Notes: a model not told the origin generated them from the sequence alone. Numbered from the stretch's first letter, positions 29,093-38,231 are shown. The stretch is 64,000 nucleotides of DNA from Mesorhizobium hawassense (GCF_003289945.1 NZ_QMBP01000007.1:62001-126000), one strand, 5' to 3'. Numbers and translations are program-made.

Positions 29093-29818
29093 ATGCTGCA
29101 GTGGCTGGATAGCGTGGCGGGTCCGGGTTATGTCGCTGCGATCCTGTGGACGTTTGCAGCGCTCATTTTGCTTGTCGTCGTCCTGCTCGTCATCAAGGTG
29201 GTGCGCAACCTGACCTTCGGCACTTTCGTGGCCGGCGGCAGGAACCGCAAGACGCGCCTTGCGGTCATGGACGCCACCGCCGTCGACAGCCATCGCAGGC
29301 TGGTTCTGGTGCGCCGCGACGACATCGAGCACCTGATCCTGATCGGCGGACCGACCGACGTCGTGGTCGAGCGCGATATCAGGCTGGCCGCGCCGCGCCG
29401 GCCGGCGCTGACCGGCGACAGCAGCCAGCAGCAGGCAACCGCCGCCGCGCAACGCCCGCGCGCGCCGCAACCGGCTCCCGCATCCGCGCCCGTCAGGCAA
29501 GCGCCGGCGCCCGTCGCCCAGCCAGCGGCCGCCGCACGGCCGCGCGCGGCAGCGCCCGCCCCTGCGCCGAAGCCGGTGGCGCCGAGCCAGCCGACGGCGA
29601 AGGTCATGCCGCTGCCGAGTTACGGAACGACCAACGGCAGCGCCAGATACACGCCGCCCTCGAACGATTCCATTGACGACACGCTGATGCACGAGCTCGA
29701 GACCTCTCTCGACGACCAGCATTCCCAGTCAGCGGCGGCCAGCAAACCGGCGGCCAAACCTTCGCTCGACGACGAGATGACCAAGCTTCTTGGCGAGCTG
29801 GGCAGCCACAAGCGCTGA
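29093..29818 (+). CDS. FliO-like membrane protein with Ala/Pro-rich tail
   Basis: The 241-residue protein has one N-terminal membrane segment (YVAAILWTFAALILLVVVLLVI). A compact FliO-like domain follows (RKTRLAVMDATAVDSHRRLVLVRRDDIEHLILIGGPTDVVVERDI), with the VRRD..EHLILIGG pattern. Then comes a long Ala/Pro-rich low-complexity region and an acidic C-terminus. FliO helps assemble the flagellar export gate, but no other flagellar gene is here. The assignment is by domain only. It is divergent from cckA and ends at a strong bidirectional terminator shared with dksA. Confidence 0.6.
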   Translation: MLQWLDSVAGPGYVAAILWTFAALILLVVVLLVIKVVRNLTFGTFVAGGRNRKTRLAVMDATAVDSHRRLVLVRRDDIEHLILIGGPTDVVVERDIRLAAPRRPALTGDSSQQQATAAAQRPRAPQPAPASAPVRQAPAPVAQPAAAARPRAAAPAPAPKPVAPSQPTAKVMPLPSYGTTNGSARYTPPSNDSIDDTLMHELETSLDDQHSQSAAASKPAAKPSLDDEMTKLLGELGSHKR

Positions 29819-29871
29819 CCCAACGGCAGCTTGCCGGCGGAGGCGAACCTTTCCGTCCCTGAGCACCAAAA

Positions 29872-29901
29872 CGAAAATGGCCGGAAAACCGGCCATTTTC
29901 G
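29872..29901. terminator. Bidirectional rho-independent terminator
   Basis: CGAAAATGGCCGG and CCGGCCATTTTCG form a perfect 13-bp stem with an AAAA loop, with T-rich sequence on both exits. It separates the convergent FliO-like gene and dksA. Confidence 0.9.
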
Positions 29902-29927
29902 ACGTTTTCTTGCCTATCCGGTTCGCG

Positions 29928-30344
29928 TCAGTCGTCGCGATAGACCTTCTCGCGGCGCTCGTGACGCTCCTGAGCCTCGATCGACAGCGTCGCGATCGGG
30001 CGCGCGTCGAGCCGCTTCAGCGCGATCGGCTCGCCGGTTTCCTCGCAATAGCCGTAGGTGCCTTCGTCGATGCGCTGGAGCGCGGAGTCGATTTTGGAGA
30101 TGAGCTTGCGTTGGCGGTCGCGGGCGCGCAATTCGATGGCGCGGTCGGTTTCTGAGGAGGCGCGATCTGCAAGGTCGGGGTGGTTGGCGTTTTCCTGCTG
30201 CAGGATTTCTAGAGTTTCACGTGCTTCGCGGAGAATGTCGTTCTTCCAAGTGATTAGCTTCTGGCGGAAGTACGATTTTTGCCGTTCATTCATGAACGGC
30301 TCGTCTTCGGAGGGTACGTAATCGGCGGTAACGATGTCGTTCAT
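29928..30344 (-). CDS. dksA: RNA polymerase-binding transcription factor DksA
   Basis: The 138-residue protein has the DksA coiled-coil (RQKLITWKNDILREARETLEILQQE, then ASSETDRAIELRARDRQRKLISKI) and the C-terminal globular domain YGYCEETGEPIALKRLDARP. Only one of the four zinc-ligand cysteines remains. Alphaproteobacterial DksA proteins are known to lack the full zinc site yet still work with ppGpp on RNA polymerase. I chose MNDIVTADY as the start; the upstream open frame is not conserved-looking. Confidence 0.93.
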   Translation of the reverse strand: MNDIVTADYVPSEDEPFMNERQKSYFRQKLITWKNDILREARETLEILQQENANHPDLADRASSETDRAIELRARDRQRKLISKIDSALQRIDEGTYGYCEETGEPIALKRLDARPIATLSIEAQERHERREKVYRDD

Positions 30345-30580
30345 TCGACTCACCCAACAACCCCAAATTTGGCGCCTATATATTCGGGGACAAGAGCCTG
30401 CACAAGCGCTATCGGCGAGAGTTTCACGCAATTGTTAGTCTCGCATCGGCAACCCGCGCGACAACGTTGTTTCAACGGCTGAAAACGAATTCGCACATGA
30501 TTCGTTGCAGTTGCTGGCATCGGCCATTGTGCATGACCTAGTTCTCGTGACTAATCGCGCTTTGCCGGAAAGGCAGCACC

Positions 30581-31096
30581 ATGGGGGCCCGGTTGAGCAG
30601 ACTTTATCTGTTGCGGCATGCCAAAGCCGGCTGGGCGATGCCCGGCGTGCGCGATTTCGACCGTCCGCTCGACGAATCGGGCATCGCCGACGCCGAAGCG
30701 ATCGGAGAAGCCATGCGGGCCCGCAATTACGTGCCGGACGTCACGCTTTGCTCCAACGCCAAGCGGGCCCGGCAGACGCTGGAAGGCCTGGCGGGGCGCA
30801 CCGACACCGGCCGGGTGCTGTTCTTCGACACGCTCTACAGCGAGGATGCGGCCGGCTATCTCGACATCATCCGAAAAAATGGCGGCGCGGACTCACTCCT
30901 GGTGATCGGCCACAACCCCATGACCGAAGACCTGGCCATGGCGGTGTCGGGCGATGGGGAGGAGGCGGCGCGCGGTATGATGAACTACGGTTTTCCGACC
31001 TCCGGCCTCGCCGTGGTGCGCTTTCCCGGCAACCTTGCCGAGGCGGCGCAGGGCAACGGCTATCTGGAGGCTTTTCTCACACCCGCCGACCTCTGA
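30581..31096 (+). CDS. SixA-like histidine phosphatase
   Basis: The 171-residue protein is a histidine phosphatase superfamily member with the catalytic RHG-type motif LYLLRHAKAGWA and the second catalytic His in VIGHNPMTEDLAM. The short, minimal domain matches SixA, which dephosphorylates Hpt-type phosphohistidines. The real substrate here is unproven. It is followed 63 bases later by the ycjX-ycjF pair on the same strand. Confidence 0.85.
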   Translation: MGARLSRLYLLRHAKAGWAMPGVRDFDRPLDESGIADAEAIGEAMRARNYVPDVTLCSNAKRARQTLEGLAGRTDTGRVLFFDTLYSEDAAGYLDIIRKNGGADSLLVIGHNPMTEDLAMAVSGDGEEAARGMMNYGFPTSGLAVVRFPGNLAEAAQGNGYLEAFLTPADL

Positions 31097-31159
31097 GGCC
31101 ATTTCAAACCCCCGGCCCAACGCCTATATCGGGCGCTGACGCGCAACCAGAGGCCTGAT

Positions 31160-32632
31160 TTGGCATCATCGCTGACCAGTTTCACCGACGAGGCAAGGAT
31201 TGCGCTCGACACATTGTCGGGCCGCGCCGCCGGGCTCTTCTCACCGTCATTGCGCCTTGGCGTCACCGGCCTCTCCCGTGCCGGCAAGACGGTTTTCATC
31301 TCAGCTCTCGTCCACAACCTCATCCATGGCGGACGCCTGCCCCTGTTCGAAGCGCAGAAATCCGGCCGCATCGCCCGCGCCTTCCTCGAGGAGCAGCCGG
31401 ACGATGCCGTGCCGCGCTTTCAATACGAAGACCATGTCGCGGCTTTGGTGAACGACCGCGTCTGGCCGGACTCCACGCGCGCCATCTCCGAGCTCCGGCT
31501 CACCATCGAATATGAGTCGGCTTCCGGCTGGAACCGGATGTTTTCAGCCGGAAAACTATCTCTCGACATCGTCGACTATCCCGGCGAATGGCTGCTCGAC
31601 CTGCCGCTGCTCGGCAAATCCTTCGCCGATTTTTCGCGCGAGGCGGTCGAGCTGGCCGCCCTGCCCGTCCGCTCCGACCTGTCGCAGGCCTGGCGCGAGC
31701 TGGCTGCCGCCGTCAATCCCGATGCCGACGCCGACGAGATGGCGGCCCGGCGTCTGGCCGAAAGCTTCGCCGCCTATCTCAAGGCCTGCAAGCTCGATGA
31801 GCGGGCACTGTCGACCTTGCCGCCCGGCCGTTTTCTCATGCCGGGCGATCTCGAAGGTTCGCCGGCGCTGACCTTTGCACCGCTGACGACGCTGTCGCAG
31901 GGCCGGCCGCGCCCCGGATCGCTGCAGGCTATGATGGAGCGCCGCTACGAGGCCTATAAGACGCATGTCGTCAAACCGTTCTTTCGCGAGCACATCACCC
32001 GCCTCGACCGGCAGATCGTGCTGATCGACGCCATGCAGGCGCTCAATGCCGGCCCGGCCGCCATGGCCGATCTGGAGCGCGCCGTCACCGAGATCCTGTC
32101 CTGTTTCCGGCCCGGACGCGGCAATTTCCTCACCGACTTCTTCTCGCGCCGCATCGATCGCATCCTGGTGGCCGCGACCAAGGCGGACCATTTGCACCAC
32201 GAAAGCCATGACCGGCTGCAGGCGATCGTGCGCCGGCTGACCGACCACGCCGTTGCCCGGGCGAATTTCAGCGGCGCCGCCGTCGATGTCGTCGCCATGG
32301 CCGCCGTCCGCTCGACCCGCGAAGGCACGGTGAAACAGGGACGCGAGACGCTGCCGGTCATCATCGGCACCCCGCTTAGGGGCGAGAGGATCAACGGCGA
32401 GACATTCGACGGAAAGACCGAAACCGCCATATTCCCGGGCGATTTGCCGGAAAAGGTGGATGCGGTGTTCGACGTGTCCGGATCGCCGCCGGACAATGCC
32501 GAACCGGCGATCCGCTTCGTGCGCTTCCGCCCGCCGAAGCTCGAACGCACCGCCGAAGGCGTCACGCTGTCCCTGCCGCATATCCGGCTCGACCGCGCGC
32601 TGCAGTTCCTGATCGGAGATCATCTGGCATGA
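31160..32632 (+). CDS. YcjX family P-loop protein
   Basis: The 490-residue protein belongs to the YcjX family of stress-linked P-loop ATPases/GTPases. It has Walker A GLSRAGKT at residues 37-44 and the family motifs DIVDYPGEWLLDLPLL (Walker B-like) and VAATKADHLH (NKxD-like). The start is a TTG with AGAGG six bases upstream. It overlaps the next gene by ATGA. In enterobacteria ycjX-ycjF follow the phage-shock operon; no psp genes are present here. Confidence 0.9.
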   Translation: MASSLTSFTDEARIALDTLSGRAAGLFSPSLRLGVTGLSRAGKTVFISALVHNLIHGGRLPLFEAQKSGRIARAFLEEQPDDAVPRFQYEDHVAALVNDRVWPDSTRAISELRLTIEYESASGWNRMFSAGKLSLDIVDYPGEWLLDLPLLGKSFADFSREAVELAALPVRSDLSQAWRELAAAVNPDADADEMAARRLAESFAAYLKACKLDERALSTLPPGRFLMPGDLEGSPALTFAPLTTLSQGRPRPGSLQAMMERRYEAYKTHVVKPFFREHITRLDRQIVLIDAMQALNAGPAAMADLERAVTEILSCFRPGRGNFLTDFFSRRIDRILVAATKADHLHHESHDRLQAIVRRLTDHAVARANFSGAAVDVVAMAAVRSTREGTVKQGRETLPVIIGTPLRGERINGETFDGKTETAIFPGDLPEKVDAVFDVSGSPPDNAEPAIRFVRFRPPKLERTAEGVTLSLPHIRLDRALQFLIGDHLA

Positions 32633-33711
32633 CCGCGCCCCGCAGACCGGCGGCCTTCCGCATCAAACCGGAGGCGGAGCCGAGGCAGCAAGCAGAGCGA
32701 AGCCGCGTCGCCGAGGAACAGCCGGCGCGCAGGCCGCGCGCCGCGCGAGGCGAAGTGGCGGTCGTGATCCCCTCGGAGGTCGACGTTTTCGACGAGCCGG
32801 ACATCGAGGCCGCGATCCCGCCGCCGGCGACGGCGCCGAGGAAGCGCTCGTTGCTGGCCCGGCTGTTTTTCGGCGCCCTCAGCGTGCTCGTCTCACTCGC
32901 CGTCGGCCTCTGGGCCGACCAGTTGATCCGCAATCTCTTCGCGCGCGCCGAGTGGCTCGGCTGGCTGGCGGCCGGCATGGCGGCGATCGCGCTGCTTTCG
33001 CTGCTCGTCATCCTCATCCGCGAATTCCTTGCCATCGCCCGCCTTGCCGAGGTCGAGAAGATGCAGAAGCAGGCCCTGGATGCCGTGGCGCGTGACGATC
33101 CCAAGGCGGCGCGCGCTTTGGTCGACGAACTGTCGGCCTTTGTCGCGGCAAAACCCGAGACCGCCGCCGGCCGGCGCTCGCTTGCCGGACTGCGTGGCGA
33201 GATCATCGACGGCGCCAACCTGGTGCGGCTTGCCGAGGTCGAGATCCTGTCGCCTCTCGATGCCCGCGCCAAGGTCATGATCCTGGAGGCCGCCAAGCGC
33301 GTCTCGTTGATCACCGCGGTCAGTCCTCGCGCGCTGGTCGACATCGCCTATGTCGTGTTCGAGGCCGGGCGGTTGATCCGGCGCCTCTCCGAGCTTTACG
33401 GCGGCCGTCCCGGCACGCTCGGCTTCTTCCGGCTGGCGCGCGGCGTGCTCGCGCATCTGGCCGTCACCGGCTCCATCGCCGTCGGCGACAGTTTCGTGCA
33501 GCAAATCGTCGGCCATGGCCTTGCCGCGAAACTCTCGGCCAAGCTCGGCGAAGGCGTGGTCAACGGCATGATGACGGCGCGCATCGGTATCGCCGCGATG
33601 GAAACCGCCCGCCCCTTCCCGTTCATCGCCGTGAAGCGCCCAGGCCTCGGCGATTTTCTGTCCGCGCTGACTTCTTTCGCGTCGCGCAAGGACGATCAGG
33701 CAGACCAGTAG
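32629..33711 (+). CDS. YcjF/TIGR01620 family membrane protein (DUF697)
   Basis: The 360-residue protein starts with a charged, disordered 85-residue region. Two adjacent membrane segments follow (LFFGALSVLVSLAVGLWADQ and LAAGMAAIALLSLLVILIRE), then a C-terminal DUF697-like region (RLARGVLAHLAVTGSIAVGD, RIGIAAMETARPFPF). This matches YcjF, the usual partner of YcjX. Translational coupling by ATGA supports a complex with YcjX at the inner membrane; the function is unknown. Confidence 0.88.
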   Translation: MTAPRRPAAFRIKPEAEPRQQAERSRVAEEQPARRPRAARGEVAVVIPSEVDVFDEPDIEAAIPPPATAPRKRSLLARLFFGALSVLVSLAVGLWADQLIRNLFARAEWLGWLAAGMAAIALLSLLVILIREFLAIARLAEVEKMQKQALDAVARDDPKAARALVDELSAFVAAKPETAAGRRSLAGLRGEIIDGANLVRLAEVEILSPLDARAKVMILEAAKRVSLITAVSPRALVDIAYVVFEAGRLIRRLSELYGGRPGTLGFFRLARGVLAHLAVTGSIAVGDSFVQQIVGHGLAAKLSAKLGEGVVNGMMTARIGIAAMETARPFPFIAVKRPGLGDFLSALTSFASRKDDQADQ

Positions 33712-33810
33712 GGTAAACGCGAAAACCACCGCCAGTGACGAAGCATTAACCAATCTTCTCCATGGTCACTCAGGTCCCAAGTAGAGACTCTGTCGTGCCG
33801 GGTGTCGTCC

Positions 33811-34365
33811 ATGAGAAGCGTAATCCTGTCCTGCGTGCTGCCAATGACGGTCGCGGTTGCCGCGCCGCTCAGCCTCGCCGAAAAGGCGTTAGGCGCGGAA
33901 CCGGACAAGCAGTTCTTCCACTCGGTTGAAGGCAGATGGGTCGGCCCGGGCGAAATCATCGCCGGCAAGTACAAAAACACGAAATTCACCTGCGATTTCA
34001 TTGGCTCGACGCCAGACGGCAAGGTCGGCATGACACTGGACGGCGGTTGCCGGGTCGGCGTGTTCACGCAGAAGATGTCGGCCACCGTCGAGCGCAAGGG
34101 TCGCGATGGTTACCATGGCAGTTTCATGGGCGGTTCGACCGGCAACGGAATGGACATCGTCGGCGGCAATGTCGTCGACCCCCAGAAGGTCGTTTTCACC
34201 ATCAACCGCAAGCAGTTGAACGGCGTCATGCAGGCGCGTGTCCCCGACGACAATTCGATGACCGTGACCGTCGCTGTTCGTGTCAACGATCAGTTGGTCC
34301 CCGTCATCGGCATGAGCCTCAAGCGCGTCGACTCGGTCGAGGTCGGCGCCATCGCCAAGAACTGA
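33811..34365 (+). CDS. Secreted hypothetical protein (184 aa)
   Basis: The 184-residue protein has a signal peptide (RSVILSCVLPMTVAVAAPLSLA) and a beta-rich mature part. This includes EGRWVGPGEIIAGKYKNTKF and VFTINRKQLNGVMQARV, with two cysteines (FTCDFIG, DGGCRVG) likely to be disulfide-bonded in the periplasm. I prefer the ATG giving MRSVIL over a GTG three codons upstream. It is not recognised beyond a conserved rhizobial hypothetical protein. Confidence 0.65.
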   Translation: MRSVILSCVLPMTVAVAAPLSLAEKALGAEPDKQFFHSVEGRWVGPGEIIAGKYKNTKFTCDFIGSTPDGKVGMTLDGGCRVGVFTQKMSATVERKGRDGYHGSFMGGSTGNGMDIVGGNVVDPQKVVFTINRKQLNGVMQARVPDDNSMTVTVAVRVNDQLVPVIGMSLKRVDSVEVGAIAKN

Positions 34366-34388
34366 GGCTGTACCCAAGCGCAAACAAA

Positions 34389-34416
34389 AAGGCGGCGGCC
34401 GCGTGGCCACCGCCTT
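34389..34416. terminator. Terminator for the small secreted protein gene
   Basis: AAGGCGGcGGCC and GGCCaCCGCCTT pair with a 4-base loop. On the minus strand the stem is followed by TTTTTGTTTG, a good rho-independent terminator for the gene ending at 34438. On the plus strand it lacks a T-tract. Confidence 0.75.
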
Positions 34417-34437
34417 CGCATGTCTCGAGGGTTGAAC

Positions 34438-34704
34438 TCAACCCTTGATGGTGGCGGTCAGCTCATCATAGGCCTTGCAGGCTTCGTCGAGCGTCGTCGC
34501 GCCCTGATACTTCGTCGTCACGGCCTGCACCTTGGCGGTCAGATCGGCCGCCTTGCTCGGATCCTTGGTGATCGCTGCCTGGAGAGCGGCAGCCATGTCC
34601 TGCGCCTTCTTGGTGGCCATCTCCTGCGTGCATTCCGGCCCCTTGGAGCAAGCCGAGCCGGCCAGCGCCGCAACACCGACGGCAACGAGCAAAAACTTCT
34701 TCAT
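34438..34704 (-). CDS. Small secreted protein, possible lipoprotein (88 aa)
   Basis: The 88-residue protein has a signal peptide (KKFLLVAVGVAALAGSACSKG) ending at a Cys in an imperfect lipobox (GSAC). A short helical domain with Cys25 and a Cys near residue 76 follows, so it could be a lipoprotein or a disulfide-bonded periplasmic protein. AGGAG nine bases before the ATG supports the start. A terminator lies 22 bases downstream. The function is unknown. Confidence 0.65.
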   Translation of the reverse strand: MKKFLLVAVGVAALAGSACSKGPECTQEMATKKAQDMAAALQAAITKDPSKAADLTAKVQAVTTKYQGATTLDEACKAYDELTATIKG

Positions 34705-34957
34705 GTCAATCATCTCCTCAAAAAGACAGCAGCCCATCGCCGCTGCCTCCAATGGCCGAAGCCGAACGTGCCATAACCGCTGATTGTGGCGACACGCAAC
34801 AACCGGTCCGCGTAAACTTGTGTAACGCGGTTGCAACAGGCGTTTGCCGCTGGATCCGCTGTTTCGTATCCGGCAGCGTGGTCCCTGCTCTTCCAGTCAG
34901 TCTGCCCGCCCTTGCCTCCCGCTCCCGGTGCATGCAAGGAGTGCTTCGAGCAACGGG

Positions 34958-36802
34958 ATGACAGGCATGGCGGTTGAAGCGTCGAGCAGCGATCTGGTGC
35001 AGGTGGTGGCGCTGCTCGCCGCGGGCGTGGTTGCCGTACCTATCTTCAAGCGCATGGGGCTGGGCTCCATCCTCGGCTACCTCGCCGCAGGCGTGGTGAT
35101 CGGCCCGTTCGGTCTGCGCATCTTTTCCGAATCGGAATCGATCCTCCATGTCGCCGAGCTCGGCGTCGTCATGTTCCTGTTCATCATCGGTCTCGAAATG
35201 CAGCCGTCGCGGCTCTGGAGCCTGCGGCGCGAGATCTTCGGACTGGGCGCCCTCCAGGTCGGCGTCTGCGCGGTCCTGCTCACGCTCGTCGGGTTGGCCG
35301 GAGGCTTTCCCATCGCGCAATCCTTCGTCGCCGGCGCCGGCTTCGTGTTGACCTCGACGGCGATCGTCATGCAATTGCTGGAAGAACGCGGCGAGATCGC
35401 CACGCCAAAAGGCCAGCGCATCGTCTCCATCCTGCTGCTCGAAGACCTGATGATCGTGCCGCTCTTGGCGCTGGTCGCGTTCCTCGCGCCCGGCGGCGCC
35501 GAGACCAGCCTGTCGGAGCGGCTGACCGAAGTCGGCATCGGCATCGCGGCGATCGTCGGGCTGGTCGTGGCCGGCCGTTATTTGCTCAATCCGCTCTTCC
35601 GTATCCTGGCGGACGCCCGCGCACGCGAAGTCATGACCGCCGCTGCTTTGCTGGTGGTGCTGGGATCGGCCCTGGCCATGCAACTCTCCGGCCTGTCGAT
35701 GGCGATGGGCGCCTTCCTCGCCGGCGTGCTGCTGTCGGAATCGACCTTCCGCCATCAGCTCGAAGCCGACATCGAACCGTTCCGCGGCATCCTGCTCGGC
35801 CTGTTCTTCCTCGCCGTCGGCATGTCGCTCGACCTTGGCGTCGTCGCCCAGAACTGGCGGCTCGTCGCCATCTACGTCGTCGCCTACATGGCCATGAAGG
35901 CGCTCGGCATCTACATCGTCGCACGCATTTTGAAGAGCGGCCATCGCGAGGCGCTCGAACGCGCCGTCTTCATGGCGCAGGGCGGTGAGTTCGCCTTCGT
36001 GCTGTATTCATCCGCCGCCGCGGTCGGCATCATCGACGGCCAGGCCAACGCCACGCTGACCGCCATCATCATCATCTCGATGGTGCTGACGCCGCTGGCG
36101 ATCGTGGCGCTGCGTTACCTGACGCCGCGCGACGAGCAGTCCCTCGACGGCGTCGACATCGCCGAAGGCCTCACCGGCAGCGTGCTGATCATCGGCTTCG
36201 GCCGCTTCGGCCAGATCGCCAGCCAGCCGCTTTTGCTGCGCGGGATGGACGTCTCGATCATCGACAACGAGGTGGAGATGATCCAGGCTGCGGCCGATTT
36301 CGGCTTCAAGGTCTATTATGGCGACGGCACCAGGCTGGACATCCTGCACGCGGCCGGCGCCGGGCGCGCCCGCGCGGTGCTGATCTGCGTCGACAAGCCG
36401 GACGCCGCCGTGCGCATCGCGCAGCTGATCAAGGCCGAATTCCCACTGGTCACCATCCTGGCGCGCGCCTTCGACCGCGGCACGGCGCTGCAACTGGTGC
36501 GCGCCGGTGTCGACTATCAGCTGCGCGAGACCTTCGAATCGGCGTTGGTCTTCGGCGGCTCCGCGCTGGAGTCGCTCGGCGTCGATCCGGAAGAGGTCGC
36601 CGAGGTCATCGAGGATGTCCGGCGCCGCGACGAAGCGCGCTTCGAGACGCAATTGGCCGAGGGCGTGCGCGCCGGCCAGCGCTTCCTCAAGGGCAATATC
36701 GGCACGCCGATCCCTACGCCGCTGACGCAACCGCGCCGCGCCGGCCGGGCGCTGAACCAGGAAACCGCCGTCGTGCTGAACAAGGCAGAGACCAACAACT
36801 GA
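34958..36802 (+). CDS. CPA2 family cation:proton antiporter (KefB/KefC-like)
   Basis: The 614-residue protein has 12-13 membrane segments of the Na+/H+ exchanger fold (GYLAAGVVIGPFGLRIF, ELGVVMFLFIIGLEMQPS, LLLEDLMIVPLLALVAF with the key acidic pair). A cytoplasmic TrkA-N (RCK) domain follows, starting SVLIIGFGRFGQIASQPLL with the NAD-binding GxGxxG. It exchanges K+ or Na+ for protons under nucleotide control. The start is uncertain: an ATG three codons downstream is also possible. The DUF924 gene follows ten bases after it. Confidence 0.9.
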   Translation: MTGMAVEASSSDLVQVVALLAAGVVAVPIFKRMGLGSILGYLAAGVVIGPFGLRIFSESESILHVAELGVVMFLFIIGLEMQPSRLWSLRREIFGLGALQVGVCAVLLTLVGLAGGFPIAQSFVAGAGFVLTSTAIVMQLLEERGEIATPKGQRIVSILLLEDLMIVPLLALVAFLAPGGAETSLSERLTEVGIGIAAIVGLVVAGRYLLNPLFRILADARAREVMTAAALLVVLGSALAMQLSGLSMAMGAFLAGVLLSESTFRHQLEADIEPFRGILLGLFFLAVGMSLDLGVVAQNWRLVAIYVVAYMAMKALGIYIVARILKSGHREALERAVFMAQGGEFAFVLYSSAAAVGIIDGQANATLTAIIIISMVLTPLAIVALRYLTPRDEQSLDGVDIAEGLTGSVLIIGFGRFGQIASQPLLLRGMDVSIIDNEVEMIQAAADFGFKVYYGDGTRLDILHAAGAGRARAVLICVDKPDAAVRIAQLIKAEFPLVTILARAFDRGTALQLVRAGVDYQLRETFESALVFGGSALESLGVDPEEVAEVIEDVRRRDEARFETQLAEGVRAGQRFLKGNIGTPIPTPLTQPRRAGRALNQETAVVLNKAETNN

Positions 36803-36812
36803 GGGGCAAGGC

Positions 36813-37361
36813 ATGGCAGAGCTCGATCCGCGGGCGCTTTCCGTCACCAAATTCTGGCGCGATGCCGGCGAGGACGCCTGGTTTGAGAAGAACGACGCCT
36901 TCGACACGGATTTCCGCAACCGCTTCCTGGAGCTGCATTATGCCGCCGCGCGGCGCGAGTGCGACGGATGGAATGCGCATGCCCAAGGATCGTTGGCGCT
37001 GATGATTCTGCTCGACCAGTTTCCCCGCAATTGCTTCCGCGGCACTGGACATATGTATGCGACGGATGCGCTCGCCCGGCATCTTGCCGGCAAGGCGATC
37101 ACCGCCGGGCAGGATCTGGAACTCGAAGAGGCTCTGCGCGTCTTCCTCTACCTTCCTTTCGAGCATTCGGAACTGCTCGCCGATCAGGAACGAGCAGTGC
37201 AGCTCATCGCCGCCAGAGCTCCGGGCGATCTCAAATATGCGGAAGAGCACCGCGACATCATCCAGCGTTTCGGCCGTTTTCCGCACCGCAACAGGATGCT
37301 TGGCCGCCAGACGACGTCGGAGGAGCAAGCTTTCCTGGACGGCGGCGGCTTCTCCGGCTGA
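36813..37361 (+). CDS. DUF924 family protein
   Basis: The 182-residue soluble helical protein has the DUF924 hallmarks: FWRDAGEDAWFEKNDAFD, GSLALMILLDQFPRNCFRGT, FLYLPFEHSE and FGRFPHRNRMLGR. The family has TPR-like structure and no known reaction. A GAGGGG ribosome site precedes the ATG. It probably shares the antiporter transcript. Confidence 0.92.
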   Translation: MAELDPRALSVTKFWRDAGEDAWFEKNDAFDTDFRNRFLELHYAAARRECDGWNAHAQGSLALMILLDQFPRNCFRGTGHMYATDALARHLAGKAITAGQDLELEEALRVFLYLPFEHSELLADQERAVQLIAARAPGDLKYAEEHRDIIQRFGRFPHRNRMLGRQTTSEEQAFLDGGGFSG

Positions 37362-37372
37362 TCGGCTCGAAA

Positions 37373-37885
37373 TCAACCGAGCCACCACTCCCGGCCCGAC
37401 GGCAGCCGCTCGATACCAGACGTGTCGACCGCGCCGAGCCGCTCCGACACGCTCCGACCGCCGACCGAAAGCCCGGGCGCGATCTCGGCCAGCGGCGCCA
37501 GCACGAAGGCGCGCTCCAGCATGCGCGGATGCGGCACTTCGAGACCCGTCTCGTGGATCACCCGGTCGCCGAACACCAGTATGTCGATGTCGATCAGGCG
37601 CGGCCCCCAGCGCTCCTCGCGCACGCGCTTCAACCGCCGCTCGACGTCGAGGCAAAGGTCGAGCAGCGCGCGCGGCGCCAGAGCCGTCTCGATCGCGGCG
37701 GCGGCATTGAGGAAATCGGGCTGGTTGAGCTTGCCCCAGGGCGGCGTGCGGTAGAGCGAGGAGACGGCGGTGACGCGCGTCGCGTCGTCGCCGTCCAGTA
37801 TGCGCAATGCCGCGCCCATCGACTTCGCCGGGTCGCCGAGATTGCCGCCGAGGCTGAGGTAGACGGCGCTATTCTGGCCAGACAA
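37373..37885 (-). CDS. folK: HPPK, 6-hydroxymethyl-7,8-dihydropterin pyrophosphokinase
   Basis: The 170-residue enzyme transfers pyrophosphate from ATP to the pterin in folate synthesis. Signatures are VYLSLGGNLGDPAKSM at the N-terminus, TPPWGKLNQPDFLNAAA, and the HPPK motif RWGPRLIDIDILVFGD followed by LEVPHPRMLERAFVLAPL. Its start overlaps the folB end by 17 bases; it is the last gene of folP-folB-folK. Confidence 0.97.
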   Translation of the reverse strand: MSGQNSAVYLSLGGNLGDPAKSMGAALRILDGDDATRVTAVSSLYRTPPWGKLNQPDFLNAAAAIETALAPRALLDLCLDVERRLKRVREERWGPRLIDIDILVFGDRVIHETGLEVPHPRMLERAFVLAPLAEIAPGLSVGGRSVSERLGAVDTSGIERLPSGREWWLG

Positions 37886-38231
37886 CGGTCACCTCGACGT
37901 AATCGAGCACGCCCGGCACCGGGGCGTTCGGTTTGCGCACGGTGATTTGGGCCTTCCTGATCTGCGAGAACCGTGCGGTCAGCGCCTTCGCTACCTCCAG
38001 CGCCAGCGCCTCGATCAGGAAGCGGCGATGTCCGGTTACGATCTTCTCGATGACCGCGAAGGCGACGCCATAATTGACGGTATCCTCGATGGAATCTTCC
38101 GTCAGCGGACGGCTGGGCTCGACGGTCAGCTCGGCATCGACATAGAAACGCTGGCCAAGCGTCTCCTCCTCGTCCAGCACGCCGTGGCGGGCGAAAAAGG
38201 CGCAGTTCTTCATGCGTATGACGTACATCAT
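37869..38231 (-). CDS. folB: Dihydroneopterin aldolase
   Basis: The 120-residue enzyme converts dihydroneopterin to the HPPK substrate. It has the family motif NCAFFARHGVLDEEETLGQRF with the active-site Glu, then VNYGVAFAVIEKIV and the C-terminal RKPNAPVPGVLDYVEVTV. The start codon overlaps the folP stop (ATGATG). The second ATG is an equally possible start. Confidence 0.96.
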   Translation of the reverse strand: MMYVIRMKNCAFFARHGVLDEEETLGQRFYVDAELTVEPSRPLTEDSIEDTVNYGVAFAVIEKIVTGHRRFLIEALALEVAKALTARFSQIRKAQITVRKPNAPVPGVLDYVEVTVVWPE

